DNA from: Paenibacillus hemerocallicola
Lineage (GTDB): Bacteria; Bacillota; Bacilli; Paenibacillales; NBRC-103111
Length of the DNA: 64,000 bases
NCBI RefSeq assembly: GCF_006265175.1
Contig: NZ_VDCQ01000005.1
Location: forward strand, 124,001 to 188,000
Direction: 5' to 3'
The position numbers were made by a program, and so were the translations under genes. Positions 33,900 through 41,711 of this stretch are shown here, one piece after another. Within the stretch, counting starts at the first letter, position 1; every line of letters begins with the position of its first letter. The notes beneath the pieces are model-generated. The model did not search any database. It saw only the letters and a program-made list of their open reading frames with translations, and was not told where the DNA came from.

Positions 33900-33927
33900 G
33901 TCATCAGATGACTTTTCTCTCATTATA
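33900..33927 (-). promoter_or_regulatory. glcDF promoter -10 and GntR-type operator
   Basis: On the minus strand a TATAAT box (plus 33922-33927) lies 57 bases upstream of glcD. Just downstream of it is the exact palindrome GTCATC-A-GATGAC (33900-33912). Its place between -10 and the ribosome site fits a repressor operator for the divergent FadR-type GntR protein. The -35 element is poor (TATACA). Confidence 0.55.
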
Positions 33928-34054
33928 GCTTACTATAGAATGGATGTATATATGAAATCCCCAAATGTGGAGCGGGGCGGCACCGTAAATTCGGATCAGC
34001 CGTATAAGGAATTCCGGCGAAATTGGTCCGGTGCGGAAGGGGATCGGTCTATTC

Positions 34055-34786
34055 ATGGCATTCGATCAAGTTAAGCCGCTTAAAGGCTACGAGCTCGTGA
34101 TGGAGCAGCTGAAGGGGCGCATCTTGTCCGGCGAGTTCGCACCGGGAACGAAGCTTGCTTCGGTCGTCGATTTGGCGGCCAGCTTCGGCGTTGGACGTTC
34201 TACGATTCGGGAAGCTTTGAGCGCGCTCAAAGCGATGGGGCTTGTCGAAATCCGGCAAGGAGGCGGCACCACGGTTTGCTTGGAGCTGCCGAAGGAACCG
34301 GGTTCAGCGGACGGCGCGGCGCTGTTCGCAAACGCGCAGTCGATCCGCGAGCTGCTCGAGGTGCGCAAAATTTTGGAGACCGGGTGCGCGTCCCTCGCGG
34401 CACGCAACCGGACGGGAGCGGACTTGCGCTCGATCGAGGAGGAGCTGCTTCAGATGGAGACGTACTTGCATGACGAAGCGAAGGGGGAAGAAGCGGACGT
34501 CCGGTTTCACCTGAAGCTGGCCGGGGCAACGCACAACTCTCTGCTCATCTCGATGATGGAGTCGATGTCCGAACGGCTTCATGACAGTATGCGCGAGTCC
34601 CGCAAGCTGTGGTTTTACGGAGAACGGGCGGAAGCGAACCGGCTGCTGCGGGAGCATTCCGACATTTTCGAGGCAATCCGGGAGAAGGACGAGACGCGGG
34701 CTTTCGGGGCGATGATGTCGCATCTGGGCAAAGTGGAAGGCGTACTGCACAAGGCGATTGCGGAAGCGGAAAACGGAGAACGATGA
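34055..34786 (+). CDS. GntR-family regulator, FadR subfamily
   Basis: 243 aa from ATG 34055, with GGAAGGGGA upstream (GTG 34031 is an alternative). The N-terminal winged helix is LASVVDLAASFGVGRSTIREALSALKAMGLVEIRQGGGT. The C-terminal all-helical FCD domain is at about residues 95-225, with metal-site-like ADVRFHLKLAGATHNSLL and a later REHSDIFEAI histidine. FCD domains bind small organic acids. Divergence from glcDF suggests it senses glycolate, lactate or a related acid and releases the operator at 33900-33912. Confidence 0.87.
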   Translation: MAFDQVKPLKGYELVMEQLKGRILSGEFAPGTKLASVVDLAASFGVGRSTIREALSALKAMGLVEIRQGGGTTVCLELPKEPGSADGAALFANAQSIRELLEVRKILETGCASLAARNRTGADLRSIEEELLQMETYLHDEAKGEEADVRFHLKLAGATHNSLLISMMESMSERLHDSMRESRKLWFYGERAEANRLLREHSDIFEAIREKDETRAFGAMMSHLGKVEGVLHKAIAEAENGER

Positions 34787-34849
34787 TCTCGAAAGCAGAA
34801 ACGGGCAGGTGCCGCAACGGCTCGCCCGTTCCCCAAGCAATTCCGGCTT

Positions 34850-35242
34850 TCATGCTAAACGGGTACGGATCCTCACCAGATCGCGTTGAAGCACCGTATC
34901 GCCTTCTTGAGGCGTAAAAGGAGATTTCGTTACGCCAAATACATTGGTTATAAGCCTGCGATCCTCATGCTGCATAATGCGAACCTCGTATTTAAAGCCT
35001 ACTTTCGATACATCCGCAAACAAGAAAACGGACCTATTCGCAGGTACCGTTACCGTACACCTTTTAGTACCGCAAGGACTTACCTTCAAAGGGACCGGCG
35101 CCCCCGTCGACCAGTCGAACACTTGTATCGTAACGGTTCGCGAACGGCTCCTATTCAGGTTGACTATATCCGCCAGGGCAAACCTGGTTTTCTTTGGCCT
35201 ACGCAAAATACCGGTCGATAACATAATTCTCTTATTTGCCAC
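34850..35242 (-). CDS. Small protein of unknown function
   Basis: 130 aa, GTG 35242 with GGAGAGGAGAAGTG upstream, a strong site that argues for a real gene. Soluble, no signal peptide or membrane helix, predicted beta-rich: VTIQVFDWSTGAPVPL, CTVTVPANRSVFLFADVS, YEVRIMQHEDRRLITNVFG. The C-terminus is basic. Two cysteines (PCGTKRC) sit in the middle. I do not recognise the family. The regular beta pattern would suit a spore-surface or structural protein, but that is speculation. Confidence 0.65.
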   Translation of the reverse strand: MANKRIMLSTGILRRPKKTRFALADIVNLNRSRSRTVTIQVFDWSTGAPVPLKVSPCGTKRCTVTVPANRSVFLFADVSKVGFKYEVRIMQHEDRRLITNVFGVTKSPFTPQEGDTVLQRDLVRIRTRLA

Positions 35243-35407
35243 GATATCACTTCTCCTCTCCCTAGTCTTACATTAAATGCAAGAGCGGCAGGAAAGTTTG
35301 TATGGTTGTACAGGCGTAAGGATTGTTTCGTTATAGCTATAAAAGAACGGCTGCCGCGTCTGCTCGCATGGTAAAATCCGTATATATCTTGCCAATGGGG
35401 TGTTGTG

Positions 35408-35905
35408 ATGATCGAGATAAGGCAAATGACGGCCAAAGACGTAGAGGTCGTGTTCCGGGTTTTCACAGAGAACCGTATTAGAAAGCCCAAAGATTACGTC
35501 AAGAGGTGTTGGGACGAAAATAAATACGGCGAAAGAGTCACCCTGCTCGCTTTTCACGACGGGCAATTTGCAGGAAGCTTGCATCTTCTGGCTTTATCCA
35601 AATATCCGTATTTTGCAGAGAACGGTATTCCGGAGATTAACGATTTTAATGTTATTCCTGCAAGGCGAAAAATGGGAATCGGGAACGCGCTGATGGAAGC
35701 CGCCGAGAAGCTTGCATTGGAGCAACACGGAATCGTCGGGATAGGCGTCGGTCTGTATCAAAGCTACGGAAGCGCACAGCGTATGTATGCAAAAAGGGGC
35801 TATATACCGGATGGCAGGGGCGTGATGTACAACGGACAGCCCGTACTCCCCGGCGCCCAGGTTTGTGTCGATGACGATCTGAATCTGTATTTCACCAAAT
35901 CATAG
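35408..35905 (+). CDS. GNAT-family N-acetyltransferase
   Basis: 165 aa from ATG 35408 (GGGGTG upstream). GNAT order: N-terminal IEIRQMTAKDVEVVFRVFTENR, beta strand VTLLAFHDGQFAGSLHL, then motif A NDFNVIPARRKMGIGNALMEAAEKLA with the acetyl-CoA loop R-x-x-G-x-G/A, and the late YGSAQRMYAKRGYIPDG. Substrate unknown. It stands alone. Confidence 0.85.
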   Translation: MIEIRQMTAKDVEVVFRVFTENRIRKPKDYVKRCWDENKYGERVTLLAFHDGQFAGSLHLLALSKYPYFAENGIPEINDFNVIPARRKMGIGNALMEAAEKLALEQHGIVGIGVGLYQSYGSAQRMYAKRGYIPDGRGVMYNGQPVLPGAQVCVDDDLNLYFTKS

Positions 35906-36043
35906 GCGTTACATGCAAGTTTTTAATCCAATATCGGGCGAGAGGCGATAAGAAAGGCTCTGTCGGAGGAGTTTCGGAAGGCGTGAATGAGCGGAAATGT
36001 CGGTCGGGAGGTCGGGCAGGTTGAACGTGCGGGAGGTGCCGAC

Positions 36044-36109
36044 AATAATGAACCGAATTTTACTAATAGCGAACATAGGGTCATTGTCAGTAAAATTTGG
36101 TTCATTATT
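36044..36109. repeat. 21-bp inverted repeat between converging genes
   Basis: Arm AATAATGAACCGAATTTTACT (36044-36064) and arm AGTAAAATTTGGTTCATTATT (36089-36109) are complementary with one mismatch and enclose a 24-base loop. It lies between the converging acetyltransferase gene and murA, so it may be a shared terminator, although no proper T-run follows. It could also be the end of a small mobile repeat: the bases 35940-36043 are G-rich and unlike the flanking genes. Confidence 0.7.
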
Positions 36110-36148
36110 TACCGGGTTTCTGTCGCGCAGATCAATATTCGGCAACAA

Positions 36149-37453
36149 CTATAGCTTCGCCGATCCGATCCTAAGCTTCTCTTCCGCATGGGCGGCATCG
36201 ACCTGCTCCAAGCTCAGCCGGACCCCGATCGAGCGGAAAGCGGCGAGCGCGTCTTCGTAGCCGCGTTCGATATGCTCCACGCCGGTTATATGAGTAGGGC
36301 CGTCGGCGGCGAGTCCTGCCAGTATGAGGCATGTGCCGGCCCGGATATCGGAAGCATGCACCCAGCTGCCTTTCAGCGGCGCCCCTCCGCGAATGAACGC
36401 CGCGCTTCCGCGCATGTCGATGTCGGCGCCCATTCGACGCAATTGGGCGACATGCTGGAACCGCTTCGGATAAATTTTCTCGTTGATGATGCTTCTGCCC
36501 TGCGCTTGGGTAAGGAGCGCGGTCAAAGGCTGCTGCAGATCCGTCGCGAATCCGGGATACATTGCGGTCCGCACCCGGGTAGCCTTCAAAGTTCCCGTAG
36601 AAACCGCTGTGATGCTTTGGTCGCCAAACTCGAACTGCAGTCCGATTTCCGTCAATTTGGCGATGCAGGAGCCGAGATGGTCGGGTATGACATCGGTCAC
36701 GGTTACCGATCCGCCGGTTATGCCCGCGGTCATCAAGAATGCTCCTGCGATCAATCTGTCGGGTATAACCGTATGTTGTCCGCCTGCGAGCGATCGGACG
36801 CCGTCGATGCGGATCGTATCCGTGCCCGCGCCGGATATTTTCGCTCCGAACGCATTGAGCATAATCGCCGTGTCCACGACTTCGGGGTCTTTAGCCGCTC
36901 CCCGCAGCACGGTGCGGCCTTCCGCCAGAACGGCAGCCAGCATGCAGTTGATGGTGGCTCCGGACGTAATCGTGTCGAAGTAAATATCCGCGCCGGTCAG
37001 CTTCTTTGCGGTAACCGTGTAATGATCCTCATGGAAAGAAAATTCGGCGCCCATCGCCGTCAAGCCTTTCACATGCTGATCGATCGGTCTGGATACGAAA
37101 TTGTCGCCGCCGGGAAACCCGATGCTCACCTTGCCGAATTTGGCCAACAGGGCGCCGACAAAATAATAGGAGGCTCTATACGAAGAAGCTTTTTCCTTGT
37201 CGATGTCGGCGTTATGGATTTTGGTCGGATCGAGGGTGATGTCGCCGTTCGGGTGGCGCACCGTCTTCATCCCTATACGATCGGCGATTTCGCATATGAC
37301 GCGTATATCGTAAATGTCGGGAATGCCCGACAACGTAACCGGAGCATCGGACAAGCAGCAAGCGGCCATAAGGGAGAGCGAGCTGTTTTTGGATCCTTGT
37401 ATTTTGACGGAGCCGCTTGCCGGCCCGGATCGTTCCAGACGAATGATGTTCAA
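36149..37453 (-). CDS. murA: UDP-GlcNAc enolpyruvyl transferase with Asp at the active-site Cys
   Basis: EPSP-synthase-fold MurA, 434 aa, first committed step of peptidoglycan synthesis (UDP-GlcNAc + PEP). K22 and N23 are in place (IQGSKNSSL), as are the DxxxQ-type and DIRAG segments. In the mobile loop the usual PGGCAIGxRP reads PGGDNFVSRP: the cysteine that fosfomycin alkylates is Asp117, and R122 is kept. Established: Asp at this position preserves catalysis and gives fosfomycin resistance (for example in mycobacteria). The sequence is rather divergent (GSKNSSL instead of GAKNAAL), so it may be an extra paralogue beside a standard MurA elsewhere. TTG 37453 is the start, with a modest ribosome site. 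Confidence 0.85.
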   Translation of the reverse strand: MNIIRLERSGPASGSVKIQGSKNSSLSLMAACCLSDAPVTLSGIPDIYDIRVICEIADRIGMKTVRHPNGDITLDPTKIHNADIDKEKASSYRASYYFVGALLAKFGKVSIGFPGGDNFVSRPIDQHVKGLTAMGAEFSFHEDHYTVTAKKLTGADIYFDTITSGATINCMLAAVLAEGRTVLRGAAKDPEVVDTAIMLNAFGAKISGAGTDTIRIDGVRSLAGGQHTVIPDRLIAGAFLMTAGITGGSVTVTDVIPDHLGSCIAKLTEIGLQFEFGDQSITAVSTGTLKATRVRTAMYPGFATDLQQPLTALLTQAQGRSIINEKIYPKRFQHVAQLRRMGADIDMRGSAAFIRGGAPLKGSWVHASDIRAGTCLILAGLAADGPTHITGVEHIERGYEDALAAFRSIGVRLSLEQVDAAHAEEKLRIGSAKL

Positions 37454-37679
37454 CGAAGTTTCCCACTTTCCGGTAATGTCGTCACTTTTACTATTTATTC
37501 ATGTTTGCCCCGGAAAGTCAATAAGTACAAGGTACCGAAAGCACTATTTTTTCATTCGTCGTTTCGGATTCCGATCAAGGAGGCGATCTAATTCGGGCGC
37601 TGTCCGCCCCGTCCGTTCCCGTTGCCGGCATGTGGAGGCGAGTCGCGATGCAATATTACCCGGTAAGGTTGGACTATGA

Positions 37680-37695
37680 TGTGAAATAAATCACA
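37680..37695 (+). promoter_or_regulatory. Fnr/Crp-type palindrome
   Basis: TGTGA-AATAAA-TCACA is an exact match to the Crp/Fnr-family consensus TGTGA-N6-TCACA used by Bacillus Fnr. It lies 190 bases upstream of dacB and 230 bases upstream of murA (divergent). No promoter with good spacing is obvious next to it, so the controlled gene is unclear. Confidence 0.5.
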
Positions 37696-37808
37696 AATCA
37701 CTGCTATTCATGATTATAAATTGCGATGCAATAAAACTCAGTAGTCGTTTTGCGGATTCCATTTCGGACAATTTCATCGCGCAAGCGGCTTCGAACGGAC
37801 GAATCTGT

Positions 37809-37838
37809 TCATATATCGGTATCGGATAAGCATATACT
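37809..37838 (+). promoter_or_regulatory. Putative sigma-E promoter of dacB-spmAB
   Basis: TCATAT (37809-37814), 16-base spacer, CATATACT (37831-37838). This resembles the sigma-E pattern (ATA-type -35, CATACAnT -10), and dacB-spmAB is known to be sigma-E-controlled in Bacillus. Confidence 0.45.
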
Positions 37839-37884
37839 TGTACCAATCGGCGCCAGACGCCAAGATCGGGGTGAGAAGCGAAAC

Positions 37885-39063
37885 ATGAAACGGTATGGCA
37901 AAATCGCGCTGCGGATCGTCGGGGCGTCGCTTATACTGATGCTGGTCTTCCCATGGGTGACGCTTGCCGCGCCGCCGGCCGTGCATACGAGCGCGGAGGG
38001 TGCGGCGCTGATTGACGTATCATCCGGACGGCTGCTGGTTTCCAAAAACGGGGACAAGCAAATGCGGATCGCCAGCTTGACGAAAATTATGACCGCCATT
38101 ACGGCAATCGAGCACGGGACGTTGTCGGATTTGGTCAAGGTCAGCAGCAAGGCGGCGGGGAAGGAAGGCTCCTCGATCTATTTGAAGGCCGGGGAAGAGA
38201 TGAGTCTGGAAAATTTGCTATATGGGCTCATGCTGCGTTCGGGCAACGATGCGGCTACGGCGATCGCGGAGCATGTGGGGGGCTCGCTCGAAGGCTTCGT
38301 TCATTTAATGAACGAGAAAGCCGGGATGATCGGGATGGCGCGTTCGCAGTTCAAAAATCCGAGCGGTCTCGATGAGGAAGGCCATTATTCCACGGCCAAC
38401 GACATGGCCAGGCTGACCGCTTACGCCATGAGAAATCCGGTCTTTCGCGATATCGTCAAGACGAAATCGAAAACGGCGCCAAACCCTAATGAGGACTGGG
38501 ACTACAAATGGTCGAACAAAAACAAAATGCTATCGATCTACGATGGAGCGGACGGAGTCAAAACCGGATATACGAAGCTGGCCAAGCGCTGTCTCGTCTC
38601 CTCGGCTACGAGAGACGGGCAGCAGCTGGCGGTCGTGACGCTGAATGACCCCGACGATTGGCTCGATCACCGCAAGCTGCTGGACTACGGCTTCCGGTAT
38701 TACGAGCCGGAGCAAGTAGTCAAGAAGGGCGACCGGATCGAGAATATGCCTATCGTCATCGGCCAATCTTTCGCTTATCCGCTTCTGGAGGAGGAGCGCG
38801 GCGCCGTGCGCAAGGACGCGCTGCTGCTGGATCCGAATTCTTCCTCCTACAAGCTCGGGGAACGGGGGACGCTCACCTTTACGCTCGGGGGGACGAAGAT
38901 CGGTTCGGTTCCGCTATATGCCGAGAACAGCCCGCAGCTCGCAGTCAAAGAGCAATCGGCCTCGAGCTTTCAGGAGAGCGAGAAGTATTACGTTTCGCGC
39001 TACTTATTGTGGCAGCTTCAGTTGCAGGAGGTCGTACGCAGATTGTTCATCCTGTGGGAGTAG
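37885..39063 (+). CDS. dacB: Sporulation D-alanyl-D-alanine carboxypeptidase DacB
   Basis: 392 aa from ATG 37885 (GGGGTGAGAAG upstream). It has a signal peptide (residues 1-29) and S11 peptidase motifs S64-L-T-K67, S118-G-N120 and K225-T-G227. The C-terminal domain ends in an amphipathic membrane anchor (YLLWQLQLQEVVRRLFILW). Being followed by spmA and spmB identifies it as DacB (PBP5*), made in the mother cell, which lowers cortex cross-linking. Confidence 0.93.
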   Translation: MKRYGKIALRIVGASLILMLVFPWVTLAAPPAVHTSAEGAALIDVSSGRLLVSKNGDKQMRIASLTKIMTAITAIEHGTLSDLVKVSSKAAGKEGSSIYLKAGEEMSLENLLYGLMLRSGNDAATAIAEHVGGSLEGFVHLMNEKAGMIGMARSQFKNPSGLDEEGHYSTANDMARLTAYAMRNPVFRDIVKTKSKTAPNPNEDWDYKWSNKNKMLSIYDGADGVKTGYTKLAKRCLVSSATRDGQQLAVVTLNDPDDWLDHRKLLDYGFRYYEPEQVVKKGDRIENMPIVIGQSFAYPLLEEERGAVRKDALLLDPNSSSYKLGERGTLTFTLGGTKIGSVPLYAENSPQLAVKEQSASSFQESEKYYVSRYLLWQLQLQEVVRRLFILWE

Positions 39064-39090
39064 AACGGTTGACGCGAGGGGGAGATCGGT

Positions 39091-39690
39091 ATCGTTAACT
39101 GGATATGGTTGTTTTTCATCGCTGCCGGATTTGCCGTCGCTGCGGCGCAGGGCAACATCGAGGAGGTAACGAAGGCGGTATTCGACGGTGCGAAGAGCGG
39201 TGTCACGATCAGCTTCGGATTGATCAGCATTCTCGTGTTTTGGCTCGGCATGATGCGGATAGCCGAGGATTCCGGGCTGCTGCGCAAAGTGGCCCGTCTG
39301 CTTCGTCCCGTCGTCCGGCTGCTGTTTCCCGACATTCCGAAGGACCACCCCGCCGTCGGCTACATTATGTCCAATATGAGCGCCAATCTTCTCGGACTGG
39401 GCAATGCCGCCACACCGATGGGGATCAAGGCGATGCAGGAGCTGCAGACGCTCAATCCGGACAAAGATACCGCCAGTCCGGCCATGTGCACGCTGCTAGC
39501 GCTCAACACCGCCAGCATTACGCTCATTCCGACTACGCTGATTGCGATCCGGATGAACTACAATTCCGCCAATCCAGCGGAAATCGTCGGTACGACGCTA
39601 ATCGCCACCGCTATTGCGACGATGGCGGCCATACTGGCCGACCGATGGTGCCGAAGGCGGTTGCTCGCCAAAACCGTGCCGAAAGGATGA
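39091..39690 (+). CDS. spmA: Spore maturation protein A, apparent ATC start
   Basis: 199 aa if read from ATC 39091. Membrane protein with helices at WIWLFFIAAGFAVAAA and GLISILVFWLGMMRIAE and the family core FPDIPKDHPAVGYIMSNMSANLLGLGNAATPMGIKAMQEL. It is needed for spore core dehydration together with SpmB. The in-frame stop TGA at 39070-39072 and the lack of ATG, GTG or TTG before 39109 leave only TTG 39109 as a standard start. TTG 39109 has no ribosome site and cuts the conserved VNWIW stretch. ATC 39091 has GAGGGGGAGA at normal distance and aligns with Met-Val-Asn of the B. subtilis protein. Confidence 0.8.
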   Translation: MVNWIWLFFIAAGFAVAAAQGNIEEVTKAVFDGAKSGVTISFGLISILVFWLGMMRIAEDSGLLRKVARLLRPVVRLLFPDIPKDHPAVGYIMSNMSANLLGLGNAATPMGIKAMQELQTLNPDKDTASPAMCTLLALNTASITLIPTTLIAIRMNYNSANPAEIVGTTLIATAIATMAAILADRWCRRRLLAKTVPKG

Positions 39691-39696
39691 TCGCGC

Positions 39697-40239
39697 TTGT
39701 ACTCGCTCGTCTCCGTTATGTCCGCTTGGGCTATTCCGGTATTGATCGTACTCATTCCGCTGTATGCGGTATACAAAAAAGTGCCCGTATACGAATCGTT
39801 CGTCGAGGGAGCGAAGGACGGCTTCGATACGGCGGTGAAAATTATTCCGCACCTTGTCGGCATGATGGTGGCGATCGGCGTATTCCGCGCCTCCGGCGCC
39901 ATGGATTTGATGATCGGCTGGCTGAAGCCGGCGCTGGCGCTTGTCGGCGTGCCGGGAGAAGTGCTGCCGCTAGCCATACTGAGACCGATTACCGGTTCCG
40001 GGTCTTTGGCCTATACGGCAGATCTGATCGGGCAATTCGGTCCCGATTCGATGATCGGGCGCATCGCTTCTACTATACAAGGGAGCACGGATACGACCTT
40101 GTACGTGCTGACCGTCTATTTCGGAGCGGTAGGCATCCGCAAGGGAAGGTACGCGCTCAAGGTCGGACTGTTCTCCGATTTGGTCGGCTTTGTCGCGGCA
40201 GTGGCCATCTGCTTGATCGTTTTTACGACGGCCGGATGA
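39697..40239 (+). CDS. spmB: Spore maturation protein B
   Basis: 180 aa, TTG 39697 with AAAGGATGA upstream. Nucleoside-recognition/gate domain membrane protein: VPVYESFVEGAKDGFDTAVKIIPHLVGMMVAIGVFRASGAMD, and RPITGSGSLAYTADLIGQFGPDSMIGRIASTIQGSTDTTLYVLTVYF in order. Works with SpmA in core dehydration. Six bases separate it from spmA. Confidence 0.93.
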   Translation: MYSLVSVMSAWAIPVLIVLIPLYAVYKKVPVYESFVEGAKDGFDTAVKIIPHLVGMMVAIGVFRASGAMDLMIGWLKPALALVGVPGEVLPLAILRPITGSGSLAYTADLIGQFGPDSMIGRIASTIQGSTDTTLYVLTVYFGAVGIRKGRYALKVGLFSDLVGFVAAVAICLIVFTTAG

Positions 40240-40256
40240 TGCACATAAAGAAATAA

Positions 40257-40287
40257 CCGGGTCGACCACAAAAGGGTCGGCCTGTTT
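40257..40287 (+). terminator. Probable terminator after spmB
   Basis: CCGGGTCGACC and GGGTCGGCCTG pair with two wobbles; the T-run is short (TTT). A moderate terminator. The next 240 bases to the amidase gene show no gene. Confidence 0.5.
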
Positions 40288-40527
40288 GCTTTGGGCGGCT
40301 TGACGGGAATCGCGCGCACCACCGGACGTCTGCCTCCATATAATGAAGCAGCGCTTGAATGCCGGTGATTAACTGAGCGGAAGGTTTGGAGCAATGCCGC
40401 AGAAGCGTTAGCGTTCGTGTTTGTATCCGGAATCGGAAAATCCGGAAACAACGACGATCGGAGGCACATTCCAAACCGGCAGCGGAGCTAATCATTGGTA
40501 TTCTAGGAGAGGCGAGGTGAAGAACGG

Positions 40528-40869
40528 ATGCGGCCGACCGGCATCACGATCCATCAGTCCGTCTGCACGGCGATTAACGGCAAAGGCTACGATTTCTATA
40601 TTACGCGCGACGGAACGATTATCCCGGCATCCGAATCGACCGACCCGACCCGAATCCATATTTGCGTGGAGGGAGACTTTTCACGCCCCGAGGAAACGGT
40701 GTCCGGCTTGATGGAGGAGCAGTTTTTCATTTTGCAGAAACTGGTTCAGCGCATATCGGAGACGTTCGGATTTCAGCCTGTCGATTTGATCTCGCATACG
40801 GACAAATGTCCGGGGAAACACTTTCCATGGTCCGAACTTGTGATTTCTCCAAAGGATGGTTATCATTAG
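40528..40869 (+). CDS. Minimal N-acetylmuramoyl-L-alanine amidase-like protein
   Basis: 113 aa, ATG 40528 with GAGGTGAAG upstream. It looks like a shortened Amidase_2/PGRP domain: first zinc histidine in ITIHQSV, DFYITRDGTIIP, and second zinc pair in ISHTDKCPGKHFPW (His, then Cys of the CPG motif). There is no signal peptide. The usual domain is near 140-150 residues, so a central helix region is missing or compact. It could be a cytoplasmic muropeptide amidase, a phage-derived remnant, or exported in another way. It lies 17 bases before rluB and may be co-transcribed. Confidence 0.7.
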   Translation: MRPTGITIHQSVCTAINGKGYDFYITRDGTIIPASESTDPTRIHICVEGDFSRPEETVSGLMEEQFFILQKLVQRISETFGFQPVDLISHTDKCPGKHFPWSELVISPKDGYH

Positions 40870-40886
40870 GTTGAGGTGACCATTCA

Positions 40887-41636
40887 ATGGAACGATTGCA
40901 AAAAGTATTGGCCCAGGCGGGCGTAGCTTCCCGACGCAAATGCGAGGAATATATCGAAGCGGGCAGGGTGCAAGTGAACGATGAGACGGTAACGACGCTT
41001 GGGGCCAAAGTCGACCCCGCCGTCGATGCGATAAAAGTGGACGGGCGACCGATCAACCGGCAGCGCATGCAATATTTGCTGTTCAACAAGCCGAAGGGCG
41101 TCATTACGAGCACCTCCGATCCGGAAGGACGGAATGTCGTAAGCGACTACATCAAGGACGTCAAGGAGCGGGTATATCCGGTCGGACGTCTCGATTATGA
41201 CAGCGAAGGCGTTCTACTCCTGACGAACGACGGGGAGCTGGCCAACCTGCTCACTCACCCGAGACATCACGTTCCGAAAACTTATCACGCTACGGTCAAA
41301 GGGGTGCCGCACGGCGATTTGCTGGACAAGCTGCGGGGCGGCATCAAGCTGGAAGACGGCATCACCGCGCCTGCCGAAGTCGAGTATGTGGATATCAATC
41401 CGGACAAAAACGAAACGATCGTGTCCATCACGATCCACGAAGGCCGCAATCGTCAAGTGCGCCGCATGTTCGAGGCGATTTCGTATCCGGTCATCAAGCT
41501 GAAGCGCATCCAGTTCGGAACTTTGCTGCTGGCCGGCCTGCAGAGAGGCAAGCACCGCGCGCTCGGCAAGGCGGAAATCGAGGAGCTTCGAGAGAGCGCT
41601 CTACAGTCACATAATGTTCAAAAAAGTCCGGAATGA
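40887..41636 (+). CDS. rluB: 23S rRNA pseudouridine synthase RluB
   Basis: 249 aa. N-terminal S4 RNA-binding domain (ERLQKVLAQAGVASRRKCEEYIEAGRVQVN), then the RsuA/RluB catalytic domain with the aspartate in VGRLDYDSEGVLLLTNDGEL, and the closing EGRNRQVRRMFEAI. It modifies a uridine in 23S rRNA (U2605-type site by homology). ATG 40887. Location between spmB and resA is as in Bacillus. Confidence 0.93.
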   Translation: MERLQKVLAQAGVASRRKCEEYIEAGRVQVNDETVTTLGAKVDPAVDAIKVDGRPINRQRMQYLLFNKPKGVITSTSDPEGRNVVSDYIKDVKERVYPVGRLDYDSEGVLLLTNDGELANLLTHPRHHVPKTYHATVKGVPHGDLLDKLRGGIKLEDGITAPAEVEYVDINPDKNETIVSITIHEGRNRQVRRMFEAISYPVIKLKRIQFGTLLLAGLQRGKHRALGKAEIEELRESALQSHNVQKSPE

Positions 41637-41711
41637 CGGCGTTTTTTCTTGAACGATTTCGCTATAATGGGTGTAGCCGCATTCATATTACGAAATGTAG
41701 GTGATCCGCAG

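Larger units (their letters stand above)
37454..37884. other. Divergent intergenic region murA / dacB
   Basis: No gene is seen. On the minus strand TTGACT (37521-37516) and TAAATA (37497-37492), 18 bases apart, form a plausible murA promoter. On the plus side there is an exact Fnr/Crp-type palindrome at 37680-37695 and a sigma-E-like promoter at 37809-37838 for dacB. Confidence 0.55.
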
